Positions 1 through 7,128 are shown, counted from the first letter of the stretch. The stretch: DNA of 8,579 bases from an uncultured Candidatus Saccharibacteria bacterium (GCA_937988795.1 CALKHY010000101.1:1-8579); one strand, 5' to 3'. The notes: generated by a model not told the origin, from the letters alone. A program made the numbers and translations.

Positions 1-965
1 TGCACGCGCACTTTTTTATGTCCGGCCTGGTGGCGGCTGTGATTAAGCAAACGCTGGGGTTGCCGTTTGCGGTGACGTTCCACGCGCTCGGCAAAGTGCG
101 CCTCATGCACCAGGGGGCAAGCGACCAGTTTCCAGAAGAGCGGCTGGCGATTGAGGAGCGTGTGATCCGCGAGGCCGACCGCGTGGTGGCGCTGTGTCCG
201 CAGGATAAGCAGGACTTGATTGACTTGTATGACGCCGACCCGGCCAAAATCGTAACCATTCCAAACGGCTATGACCCGGACGAGTTGCATCCGGTAGACA
301 AGCAGGAAGCGCGCGAACGGCTCGGCATCAACACATCTGGGCCAATTATTCTGCAGCTTGGGCGGCTTGTACCGCGTAAAGGCGTGGATACCGTTATCCA
401 GGCGCTCGGCATGCTGCAACGCACGGGTGTGCGGGCGCATTTGTTCATTGTTGGCGGCGAGACCGGCGCTGCTGATCCGGAGCTTACGCCAGAAATCGGA
501 CGGCTCATGCGTACGGCGTCAGACGAGGGCGTGAATGGCGACGTTACATTTTTGGGCAGGCGCGGCCGGCATGAGCTGAAGTATTGGTACAGCGCGGCTG
601 ACATTTTCGTCACAGTGCCGTGGTACGAGCCGTTCGGCATTACGCCGCTCGAGGCCATGGCGTGCGGTACGCCAGTGGTCGGCTCGGCGGTGGGCGGCAT
701 CAAGTACACCATTGAGGATGGTAAAAACGGGCTGCTGGTACCGCCCAAGGATCCAGAGGCTCTGGCCGAAGCTTTGTCCGTACTGATTGCCAGCCGCAAG
801 CTGCGCGAGCGCCTCGGCAAAGGCGGGCTCGAGCGGGTCAAGCAGTTCACCTGGCAAAATGTTGCCGACCAAACCGCCGCAATGTATCAGGCGATTTTGG
901 ATGACTACGGCATAGACAAAAAGGAGAGGTCACCGTGGAACCTGTCAGCCTCAGAGACAAAGTAG
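1..965 (+). CDS. GT4 family glycosyltransferase, 5'-truncated
   Basis: Transfers a sugar from a nucleotide-sugar donor to a glycan or lipid acceptor, probably at the cytoplasmic face of the membrane; donor and acceptor cannot be read from the sequence. Counting from the ATG at 18, the GT-B C-terminal domain runs from about residue 108. It has a GRLVPRKG donor-site strand (R120, K121) and a complete EX7E motif (E204, E212) within EPFGITPLEAMACGTP. The N-terminal half keeps a FHALGKV segment near residues 21-27, typical of MshA/sucrose-phosphate-synthase-like GT4 enzymes. The frame stays open to the window edge. Bases 3-17 encode HAHFF directly before MSG, matching the usual HAHFWMSG block of these enzymes, so ATG 18 is internal and the N-terminus (perhaps 80-100 residues) lies upstream. 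The 3' end overlaps the SDR gene by 31 bp. The family call is firm; substrate specificity is unknown. Confidence 0.93.
   Translation, partial: HAHFFMSGLVAAVIKQTLGLPFAVTFHALGKVRLMHQGASDQFPEERLAIEERVIREADRVVALCPQDKQDLIDLYDADPAKIVTIPNGYDPDELHPVDKQEARERLGINTSGPIILQLGRLVPRKGVDTVIQALGMLQRTGVRAHLFIVGGETGAADPELTPEIGRLMRTASDEGVNGDVTFLGRRGRHELKYWYSAADIFVTVPWYEPFGITPLEAMACGTPVVGSAVGGIKYTIEDGKNGLLVPPKDPEALAEALSVLIASRKLRERLGKGGLERVKQFTWQNVADQTAAMYQAILDDYGIDKKERSPWNLSASETK
921..929 (+). promoter_or_regulatory. Shine-Dalgarno for the SDR gene
   Basis: AAGGAGAGG lies inside the end of the upstream glycosyltransferase gene, 5 nt before the GTG at 935. It fixes a GTG start that overlaps the upstream gene by 31 bp. 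The next in-frame GTG codons, from 968, fall too close to the TGGGSGLG cofactor motif to be plausible starts. Confidence 0.8.
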
Positions 966-1666
966 TCGTGGTGACTGGCGGCGGCAGCGGGCTGGGCGCG
1001 GCCATCTGCCGGCGCTTGAGCAGAGACGGCGCAATCATGGTGATTTGCGATGACCAGGCTGACGCAGCCGAAAGCGTGGCCGAAGAGCTGCGTAGTCAGG
1101 GGCATCGGGCGCACGTCTACCGCCTGGATGTTGGCAACGAGCCGCAGGTGCGTACCATCACGCAGGCGATACTCGACCAGTTTACTCGCGTGGACATCCT
1201 CATTAACAATGCCGGCACGGACGTAACCAAGCCGTTCGAGCAAATAGACATTGCCGAGTGGAATCGTGTGATCGACGTGAACTTACGCGGCGCGTTTTTG
1301 TTGAGCCGCTTGCTGTATCCGTGGATGCGCCACGAAGGGTACGGGCATATCGTTAACATTGTTTCGACCGCTGCCAAGCGCGCCTGGACCGACGCCTCGG
1401 CTTACCATGCGAGTAAGTGGGGGCTTTTGGGCTTGAGCCACGCGCTCCATGCTGAAGGCAGGCGGTACGGCGTGCGGGTCACGGCAGTTGTGTCCGGCGG
1501 CATGCGCACGCCGTTTATTCTGGACCGGTTTCCGGACATTGATCAGTCAACGCTGCAAGACCCAGCCGTTGTGGCAGAAACCGTGCATTTTGCGCTCACG
1601 CTGCCAGCCGAAAGCGTCATGCCCGAAGTAATGGTGGTGCCGGTAAAGGAGACGTCATGGCCTTAA
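935..1666 (+). CDS. Classical short-chain dehydrogenase/reductase (SDR)
   Basis: NAD(P)-dependent oxidoreductase with a Rossmann fold, 243 residues, the usual length for a classical SDR. Visible motifs in order are the TGGGSGLG cofactor loop (residues 14-21), an LDV acidic position (D66), NNAG (91-94), the structural/catalytic Asn in DVNLRGAF (N116), and the catalytic Ser-Tyr-Lys set (S144, Y157, K161, as YHASK). Translation starts at GTG behind a strong Shine-Dalgarno. The last 10 bp overlap the phosphatase gene. Because it sits between a GT4 glycosyltransferase and a GmhB-like phosphatase, it probably oxidises or reduces a sugar or sugar-nucleotide intermediate of the same glycan. That is inferred from context only: classical SDRs act on very many substrates, and this one lacks the YxxxK context of extended nucleotide-sugar epimerases. 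Family certain, substrate unknown. Confidence 0.93.
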   Translation: MEPVSLRDKVVVVTGGGSGLGAAICRRLSRDGAIMVICDDQADAAESVAEELRSQGHRAHVYRLDVGNEPQVRTITQAILDQFTRVDILINNAGTDVTKPFEQIDIAEWNRVIDVNLRGAFLLSRLLYPWMRHEGYGHIVNIVSTAAKRAWTDASAYHASKWGLLGLSHALHAEGRRYGVRVTAVVSGGMRTPFILDRFPDIDQSTLQDPAVVAETVHFALTLPAESVMPEVMVVPVKETSWP

Positions 1667-2289
1667 AACCCGCAGTTTTCCTGGATAAAGACGGCACGCT
1701 CGTGCACGACGTTCCTTTCAACATTGACCCGTCGCGCATGCGCCTGATGTCGGAAGCAGCCGCAAGCCTCAAGCGGCTCAAAGAAGCCGGCTTTTTGCTA
1801 GTCGTGGCGTCCAACCAGCCAGGCGTGGCATTTGGTTACTACAACGAAGACCAGGTGCGGCTCATGCTCCGCCACTTATACACACTACTTTCGCTTGAGG
1901 GCGTGATACTCGACGCATACTGCTACTGTTCGCATCATCCGGATGCTGACGTGCCGGAGTATCGCGAGCAGTGCGACTGCCGTAAGCCTGCGCCGGGCTT
2001 GCTGCTTTCGGCTGCGGAGCGGTTTGGCATTGACCTGGCGAAATCCTGGATGATCGGCGACATTCTGGACGATGTTGAAGCAGGCAACCGCGCCGGTTGC
2101 AAAAGCATACTGCTCATGAACGGCGGCGAAACCGAGTGGCGGCCGGGCGCGTACCGCCGCCCGCTTAAGCAAGTGAAGAGCTTAACGCAAGCGGCGGACA
2201 TTATTTTGACAATGACGGGAGGGCTCATCAGTGGCTATCGACGAAGCTTGGAAGGGGTGCACAAACCTGCTATGCATCAGGCTCGATAA
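1657..2289 (+). CDS. gmhB: GmhB-like HAD-IIIA phosphatase (heptose-1,7-bisphosphate 7-phosphatase type)
   Basis: HAD-superfamily phosphatase of the GmhB/HisB-N group. GmhB removes the C7 phosphate from D-glycero-D-manno-heptose 1,7-bisphosphate on the way to ADP- or GDP-heptose in the cytoplasm. All HAD motifs are present: motif I DKDGTL with D10 and D12, motif II S52-N-Q, Lys in CRKP (K110), and motif IV GDILDD with D135 and D139. The structural zinc site of GmhB is intact: C91-S-H93, then C106-D-C108 followed by RKPAPG, with 15 residues between the first and third ligands as in E. coli GmhB. The protein is 210 residues, about 20 longer than E. coli GmhB; the extra C-terminal tail is the part encoded in the 59-bp overlap with the next gene. 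AAGGAG just upstream supports ATG 1657. Three GT9 genes downstream agree with a heptose role. HisB-type or another sugar-phosphate phosphatase is the alternative. Confidence 0.85.
   Translation: MALKPAVFLDKDGTLVHDVPFNIDPSRMRLMSEAAASLKRLKEAGFLLVVASNQPGVAFGYYNEDQVRLMLRHLYTLLSLEGVILDAYCYCSHHPDADVPEYREQCDCRKPAPGLLLSAAERFGIDLAKSWMIGDILDDVEAGNRAGCKSILLMNGGETEWRPGAYRRPLKQVKSLTQAADIILTMTGGLISGYRRSLEGVHKPAMHQAR
2217..2223 (+). promoter_or_regulatory. Shine-Dalgarno for the first GT9 gene
   Basis: GGGAGGG lies 7 nt before the GTG at 2231, inside the phosphatase gene. It supports the GTG start. The only later ATG (2291) falls inside the conserved N-terminal RLDNMGD motif, so the long overlap with the phosphatase gene cannot be avoided. 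Confidence 0.75.
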
Positions 2290-3304
2290 CATGGGCGACA
2301 TACTGATGACGTCGCCGGCGCTTAGGGCGCTCAAGGATTCGTTTGACGACGTGAAGCTTACGCTCCTTACATCAACGCGGGGCGCGCTGATCGTGCCGTT
2401 CGTGCCGGAAATTGACGACGTGCTGATGTTCGACGCGCCGTGGGTGAGCGAGGAGTATCGGGACAACATCGCCTTTATGGCCCAGGAGCTGTATCACAAG
2501 AATTTTGACGGGGCAATTATTTTTACAACCTACAGCCAAAGCCCGCTGCCGGCAGCAGTGCTTTGCTATGAGGCAGGCATCCCGCGCGTACTGGCCTATT
2601 GCCACGAAAATCCGTACGCACTTTTGACCGACTGGGTGCCGGATGTCGAGCCGCAGGAGCTGATTAGCCACGAAGTGCGGCGGCAGCTCGATTTGGTTCG
2701 GACAATTGGCGCCACAACAGACGACGTCAAGATTTCGTTTGATGTGGGTGATGAATTTAGTGATGCCGCGCGCCGCAAGCTGCTCGCTGCTGGCGTGGAT
2801 TTGGATGGCAAATGGCTGGTGCTGCACGCCGGCGCGAGCGACCCAAGGCGGCGCTATCCGTTCAAAGAGTACGCATCGGCTGCCCGCGAGCTCGTGCAGG
2901 ACGGCTGGCACATCGTACTTACCGGCAGCCGGGGCGAAAAGGGGTATATCGGCAAGCTTGCAGCTATGATTGGCAAAGGCGCTGTCAACATGGCCGGCAA
3001 GCTGGCGATTGGCGAGTTGGGGTCGGCCATTGGCATGGCGCCGGTTCTTGTTACCAACAACACACTGCCTGCACACATCGCCGCAGCGCTCGGCACGCCC
3101 GTGGTCGTGCTTTATGCCCAAACCAACCCGCAGCACACGCCGTGGGAGGTGCCTTCAAGAGTTCTGTATTTTCCGGTGGCCGAGAAACTCCGGTCCAAAA
3201 ACCGCTGGCTGCAAGTCTGGCCAGGGCCTGATGAGCCAATGGCGACGCCAAAGCGGATTGTGCAGTCCGTGCGCGCACTCGTGGAGGAGGCGGGCCATGG
3301 TTGA
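2231..3304 (+). CDS. GT9 glycosyltransferase (heptosyltransferase-like), divergent DTG motif
   Basis: Heptosyltransferase-family (GT9, GT-B fold) protein of 357 residues, expected to move heptose or another sugar from an activated nucleotide donor onto a core-type glycan in the cytoplasm. It keeps the N-terminal LDNMGDIL block, with D23 at the position of the catalytic Asp of WaaC. It also keeps the central LHAGASDPRRRYPF phosphate-binding strand (about 198-211) and a C-terminal AAALGTPVVVLY strand followed by a TNPQHTPW block. The canonical NDTGPxH donor motif reads NNTLPAH here: N277 replaces Asp and L279 replaces Gly, unlike the two GT9 paralogues downstream. It may use a different donor or have weakened activity. 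The start is GTG with a good Shine-Dalgarno; it overlaps the phosphatase gene by 59 bp and the GT2 gene by 8 bp. Family firm, substrate inferred. Confidence 0.9.
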   Translation: MAIDEAWKGCTNLLCIRLDNMGDILMTSPALRALKDSFDDVKLTLLTSTRGALIVPFVPEIDDVLMFDAPWVSEEYRDNIAFMAQELYHKNFDGAIIFTTYSQSPLPAAVLCYEAGIPRVLAYCHENPYALLTDWVPDVEPQELISHEVRRQLDLVRTIGATTDDVKISFDVGDEFSDAARRKLLAAGVDLDGKWLVLHAGASDPRRRYPFKEYASAARELVQDGWHIVLTGSRGEKGYIGKLAAMIGKGAVNMAGKLAIGELGSAIGMAPVLVTNNTLPAHIAAALGTPVVVLYAQTNPQHTPWEVPSRVLYFPVAEKLRSKNRWLQVWPGPDEPMATPKRIVQSVRALVEEAGHG

Positions 3305-4094
3305 CGTGCTTATTCCCACGCGCGACCGCACTGAGGCGCTGGCAGTGACACTCACCAGCCTGTGTTTTCAGGACTACCGCGATTTTGCGGTCATTATCGC
3401 CAACCAGGGAGACCGTGAGCAGCTGGATGCCGACCCCAGCCTGGCCTGCGCGCTCAGGCTGCTGAACGTGCGCGGCCACCGGGTACGTGTGCTTGATAAT
3501 TTCCCGCGCCGCGGCATGGCGCAGCAGCGGCAGTTTTTACTGGATCATTCTAACGCGCCCTACTGCCTGTTTCTGGACGACGATGTGATTCTCGAGTCAT
3601 TTGTCATACGCAATTTGCTGCAGGTATTGATAGAGCAAGGCTGTGGTTTTACAGGCAATGCCGTCATTGGCCTGTCGTACGCGCAAGAGTGCCGGCCAAG
3701 CGAGCAGCACATTGCATTCTGGAACGGGCGCGTCCAGCCAGAAGCGGTGGGGCCGGGCGATGCAACTTGGCAGCGGCACGTACTGCATAATGCCGCAAAT
3801 GTTTGGCACGTGCAGCGGCGCCTGGGTGTCTCGTCTGACAAGCCGCGCGCCTACAAGGTTGCGTGGATTGGCGGCTGCGTGCTGTACGATGCGAAGAAGC
3901 TGCGCGACGCCGGCGGCTTTTCGTTCTGGCGGGAGCTGCCGCGCGAGCACAGCGGCGAGGACGTACTTGCGCAGCTACGGGTCATGCGGCGCTTCGGCGG
4001 CTGCGGCGTGCTGCCGTCCGGCGCATATCACCAGGAATGGCCAACAACGCTAACCAACAGAAAGGTAGACGCACCGCTATGCCTCCCGATCTAA
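3297..4094 (+). CDS. GT2 family glycosyltransferase
   Basis: GT-A fold, family 2 inverting glycosyltransferase, 265 residues. The N-terminus VDVLIPTRDR is the usual first strand of the nucleotide-binding domain. LFLDDDV (D94-D96) is the DXD metal/nucleotide motif. WIGGCVLYD near 190-198 followed by GGF and a HSGEDV block (E221, D222) matches the acceptor side and catalytic-base region. The frame is open well upstream, but the true start is ATG 3297: GGAGGAGG sits at 3283-3290, 6 nt before it, and the protein then begins at the first conserved strand. No membrane segment is visible, so it is a soluble cytoplasmic enzyme. It overlaps the flanking GT9 genes by 8 and 16 bp. Sugar specificity cannot be told. 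Confidence 0.9.
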   Translation: MVDVLIPTRDRTEALAVTLTSLCFQDYRDFAVIIANQGDREQLDADPSLACALRLLNVRGHRVRVLDNFPRRGMAQQRQFLLDHSNAPYCLFLDDDVILESFVIRNLLQVLIEQGCGFTGNAVIGLSYAQECRPSEQHIAFWNGRVQPEAVGPGDATWQRHVLHNAANVWHVQRRLGVSSDKPRAYKVAWIGGCVLYDAKKLRDAGGFSFWRELPREHSGEDVLAQLRVMRRFGGCGVLPSGAYHQEWPTTLTNRKVDAPLCLPI

Positions 4095-5131
4095 ATGTCC
4101 AAAAGATTGCTGTGCTCCGCGCCAACGCGTTTGGCGATTTTCTGTTCGTGTTGCCAGCCATTCATGCGCTGCGCACCACATTCCCCATGGCTGAGATCGT
4201 GCTGCTTGGCAAGGACTGGCATGCCGAATTCGTGCCAGACCATGTGCTGGAAATCGACCGGGTGGTGGTCGTGCCGCGCTATCCGGGTGTTGGCGCGCCG
4301 GAAGACGTGTCCGTAGATACTAAACGTGTTAAGGATTTTTTTGCACAAATGCAGGCTGAGGAGTTTGATCTGGCATTCCAAATGCACGGCGGCGGCCGCC
4401 ATTCCAACCGCTTTGTGTGCCGGCTTGGCGCCAAGTGGACAGTCGGCTCGGCCACACCGGACGCGCCAAAACTCGATGATACGGTGCCGTACATGTTCTA
4501 CCAAAATGAAGTGCTTCGGTATCTCGAGCTTGCCGCGCGGGTGGGCACAACTACGGACCAAATTATGCCGCACGTCGTGGTAACAGAAGCTGATAAGGAA
4601 GAAGCGCGGCAGCAGATTGGAGGTGGCAATGACTATATTGTCATCCATCCAGGCGCGACTGATCCGCGGCGGCGCTGGCCGATCCCCAAATTTGCAGCTG
4701 TAGCAAACGCGTACCTAAAACGCGGCTTTCGTGTGTTTATCACCGGCAGTGAAGACGAGCGGCTGATAACCGAAGAAGTGTCAGTACTAACTGATTACCA
4801 AGCAGTAGATATCAGCGGCACATTGTCGCTGGGCGGGCTGGCTGGGCTGCTCGCAGGTGCGCAGCTGCTCATTAGTAACGACACGGGTCCATTGCATCTC
4901 GCACGGGCTGTTGGTTGCCCGACTGTTGGTATTTACTGGGTTGGCAATTTTATTACAGCTGGACCCATGCGCCACGCACAGCATTTGTCGCTTCTGTCGT
5001 GGCGCACGCAGTGCCCGGTATGCAAAGAGCCGTGCGTGCCGCTCAGCGCAAAAGGCTGCGAGCACAATGAGTCATTCGTTGATGACGTGACCATCAAAGA
5101 AGTTTTGGAGGCAGCGGAGCAGTTGCTATGA
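4079..5131 (+). CDS. GT9 glycosyltransferase (heptosyltransferase-like)
   Basis: Second GT9 protein of the operon, about 350 residues. The N-terminal RANAFGDFLFVLPA block carries D20 at the WaaC catalytic-Asp position. FQMHGGGRHSN (100-110) and IHPGATDPRRRWP (189-201) follow, then the canonical SNDTGPLHLA donor motif (D268). Near the C-terminus a Cys-rich stretch has C312, C315, C319 and C327, resembling the Cys-rich tail of WaaF-type heptosyltransferases. ATG 4079 is preferred because the conserved first strand starts about ten residues later, but its ribosome site is poor (AAAGG, 13 nt away). An in-frame ATG at 4037 would add 14 residues. The upstream part of the open frame lies inside the GT2 gene. 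It overlaps the next gene by ATGA. The probable role is adding heptose or a related sugar to the growing oligosaccharide. Confidence 0.91.
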   Translation: MPPDLNVQKIAVLRANAFGDFLFVLPAIHALRTTFPMAEIVLLGKDWHAEFVPDHVLEIDRVVVVPRYPGVGAPEDVSVDTKRVKDFFAQMQAEEFDLAFQMHGGGRHSNRFVCRLGAKWTVGSATPDAPKLDDTVPYMFYQNEVLRYLELAARVGTTTDQIMPHVVVTEADKEEARQQIGGGNDYIVIHPGATDPRRRWPIPKFAAVANAYLKRGFRVFITGSEDERLITEEVSVLTDYQAVDISGTLSLGGLAGLLAGAQLLISNDTGPLHLARAVGCPTVGIYWVGNFITAGPMRHAQHLSLLSWRTQCPVCKEPCVPLSAKGCEHNESFVDDVTIKEVLEAAEQLL

Positions 5132-6129
5132 GTATGACGCCGCAGCAAAGATTTGAGCATTTGATGCGCCTGCCGGTACGGCAGATCGCGGTATGGCGGC
5201 CGCTCAAAATGGGCGACCTTTTAGTGGTTGTGCCGGCCTTGCGGGCTTTGCGTGCAGCATTTCCGGACGCTGTCATTGATTACATCGGCCTGCCCGAAAC
5301 CAAGGAGCTCGCGTGGCGTTTCCGTATGTATTTGGACGGATTCGTGCCGTTTCCGGGCCTGCCGGGCTTGCCCGAGCGTGAGTGGCAGGCGGCGGACGTT
5401 GTCCGTTTCCTTCGCGGCATGCAGCGTCGTAAATATGATCTGCTGCTCCAAATGCATGGCAGCGGCCGGGTCGTGAACTACTTTGTACCGCTCTCTGGCG
5501 CGCGCATTACCGCTGGTTACGCAAGTAAGGACGCCTACCGGCCAAACGACGACTGGTTTGCGCCATATCCAGAGGGCAAGCACGAGATTCACAAATTTTT
5601 GGACTTGTTAACGTTTTTGGGAATTCCGGCTACGGACGACTCACTGGAGTTTCCAGTTAGCAAACGGGACGAACGGGAACTGCAGCAGCTGGTGCAGCTC
5701 GACAAACCGTACGCCTGCATACACCCCGGCTCGGCATCATCCCGCCGCTGGCCGGCTGAGTGTTTTGCAGCCGTGGCCGACGCGTGTTCGGCTATGGGAC
5801 TTCGGCCAGTACTGACTGGCTCAAAAGACGAAGTCGAGCTGGCGCGCTCAATTGCCGAGCAAACCAAGTCCGGCGCTGTGGTGTTGGCGGGCAAAACCTC
5901 GCTCGGTACGCTCGCAGCACTGCTTAAAAATGCTGAGTTTTACATCGGCAACGACACTGGTCCGGCGCACATCGCGCGGGCGCTCGATGTGCCAAGCGTC
6001 ACTATCTTTTCTAATGCCGACCCGGCGCGCTGGGGTCCGCTCGACATGAAGCTCCACCGCGTCGTGCTCGCGGACGAAGCCACACCCGAGACCGTCATGA
6101 AGCAAATAAAGGAGTTGTTTAAGCTATGA
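5128..6129 (+). CDS. GT9 glycosyltransferase (heptosyltransferase-like)
   Basis: Third GT9 protein, 333 residues. It has WRPLKMGDLLVVVPA with D30 at the catalytic-Asp position, LLLQMHGSGR (106-114), IHPGSASSRRWP (198-209), and a canonical GNDTGPAHIA donor motif with D276. It shares the QMHGxGR block with the preceding GT9 protein, which points to a tandem duplication followed by divergence. It lacks the C-terminal cysteine cluster of its neighbour. The start overlaps the previous stop as ATGA, with CGGAG about 8 nt upstream; a second in-frame ATG at 5134 is possible. The end overlaps the next gene, again as ATGA. It probably transfers a sugar in the same pathway, perhaps the successive residue, as WaaC and WaaF do in lipopolysaccharide core assembly. 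Confidence 0.92.
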   Translation: MSMTPQQRFEHLMRLPVRQIAVWRPLKMGDLLVVVPALRALRAAFPDAVIDYIGLPETKELAWRFRMYLDGFVPFPGLPGLPEREWQAADVVRFLRGMQRRKYDLLLQMHGSGRVVNYFVPLSGARITAGYASKDAYRPNDDWFAPYPEGKHEIHKFLDLLTFLGIPATDDSLEFPVSKRDERELQQLVQLDKPYACIHPGSASSRRWPAECFAAVADACSAMGLRPVLTGSKDEVELARSIAEQTKSGAVVLAGKTSLGTLAALLKNAEFYIGNDTGPAHIARALDVPSVTIFSNADPARWGPLDMKLHRVVLADEATPETVMKQIKELFKL

Positions 6130-7070
6130 GGCGCCCGAGAGTCTTCACCTGGAACGTGCACGGCAGCTATTTGTTTTATCTCACCCATGCGGACGCTGAA
6201 TTTTACCTGCCAGTCCAGCCAGGATGGGAAGGCTACGGCGGCCGCATTCCGGGCTACAAGTGGAGCGATAACGTGCACGAGGTGCCGGCTAATGATGTCA
6301 AAAATATCAAATTTGACATTATTTTGTTCCAATCGCGCCGGAATTATCTGGAGGACCAGTACGAAATTTTAAGCGAGCGCCAGCGGCGACTACCTAAGAT
6401 TTATTTGGAGCACGACCCGCCGCGCGAGAGCCCGACTGACACCTGCCATATTGCAGCCAGCCCTGACATACTGATTGTGCACGTTACTGGCTTTAACCGG
6501 CTGATGTGGGACTGTGGCAACACGCCAACAAAGGTAATCGATCACGGCGTCGTGGTGCCGCAGGATGCTCGCTACACCGGCGACATCCCCAAAGGTATCG
6601 TGGTTATTAACAACCTCGGCTTGCGCGGTCGGCGGCTAGGCTTGGATGTGTTTGAGTACATGCGCAAATACGTACCACTTGAGCTTGTTGGCATGGGTTC
6701 CGAAGAACTGGGTGGCTTGGGCGAGGTGCCCCATGCTGATCTTCCGGCCTTTATGGCGCGCTATAGGTTTTTCTGCAACCCGATCCGTTATACCAGCTTG
6801 GGATTGGCAGTGTGCGAGGCAATGATGACGGGCCTGCCGATTGTAGGGCTTGCGACAACCGAAATGGTAACTGTGGTAGAGAACGGCAAAACTGGTTTTG
6901 TTGAAACGAACGTCGACAAACTCATAACCCACATGCAGCGTTTGCTGGACGATCCTAACTTTGCGCGCCAGTTGGGTGACAATGCTCGCAACTATGCCAA
7001 CCAACGCTTCAACCTCGCCCGCTTCGCCCGCGACTGGACCGACACGTTTCACGCTGCGATAACACGGTAG
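6126..7070 (+). CDS. Short divergent GT4-type (GT-B) glycosyltransferase
   Basis: Glycosyltransferase of the GT-B/GT4 type, 314 residues, shorter than the usual 350-400 because the N-terminal acceptor domain is compact. Recognisable parts are IYLEHDPPRESPTD (92-105), a GFNRLMW segment, VIDHGVVVP (137-145), a LGLRGRR block (164-170), and the C-terminal TSLGLAVCEAMMTGLPIVG donor region (223-241) followed by ENGKTGF. The second Glu of EX7E is E231, but the first position is Thr (T223), so the motif is incomplete. This occurs in some GT4 branches and is not proof of inactivity. It starts at ATG overlapping the preceding stop, with AAAGGAG 11 nt upstream. It is the last gene of the operon; no hairpin terminator with a T-run follows it. 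Donor and acceptor are unknown. Confidence 0.85.
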   Translation: MRRPRVFTWNVHGSYLFYLTHADAEFYLPVQPGWEGYGGRIPGYKWSDNVHEVPANDVKNIKFDIILFQSRRNYLEDQYEILSERQRRLPKIYLEHDPPRESPTDTCHIAASPDILIVHVTGFNRLMWDCGNTPTKVIDHGVVVPQDARYTGDIPKGIVVINNLGLRGRRLGLDVFEYMRKYVPLELVGMGSEELGGLGEVPHADLPAFMARYRFFCNPIRYTSLGLAVCEAMMTGLPIVGLATTEMVTVVENGKTGFVETNVDKLITHMQRLLDDPNFARQLGDNARNYANQRFNLARFARDWTDTFHAAITR

Positions 7071-7092
7071 GGACTCTATAAGCATAGACGCT

Positions 7093-7121
7093 TTGAATGA
7101 ATCTTTTTTGGACACTATAAT
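7093..7121 (+). promoter_or_regulatory. Sigma70-type promoter for the gene at 7129
   Basis: TTGAAT (7093-7098) is separated by exactly 17 nt from a perfect TATAAT (7116-7121). The predicted transcription start is 7128 or 7129, at the A of the ATG at 7129. This separates the following gene from the glycan operon and suggests a transcript with little or no 5' leader. Read-through from the operon is also possible because no terminator is seen in the spacer. Confidence 0.62.
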
Positions 7122-7128
7122 GAGCTAT

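Noticed and set aside
2372..3136. Long antisense open frame (254 codons) opposite the first GT9 gene
   Set aside because: It mirrors a clear GT9 gene, its translation shows no motif, and such shadows are common opposite GC-rich genes. The same applies to the other antisense frames, for example at 269-850 and 4091-4648.
2970..3296. Upstream extension of the GT2 frame to an ATG at 2970
   Set aside because: It would lie wholly inside the GT9 gene. The GT2 fold begins exactly at ATG 3297, which has a strong Shine-Dalgarno.
3863..4078. Upstream extension of the second GT9 frame to 3863
   Set aside because: The added residues are Arg/Ala-rich out-of-frame translation of the GT2 gene, with no resemblance to GT9 proteins.
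7071..7092. Possible transcription terminator after the glycan operon
   Set aside because: No GC-rich hairpin or T-run is visible in the short spacer.
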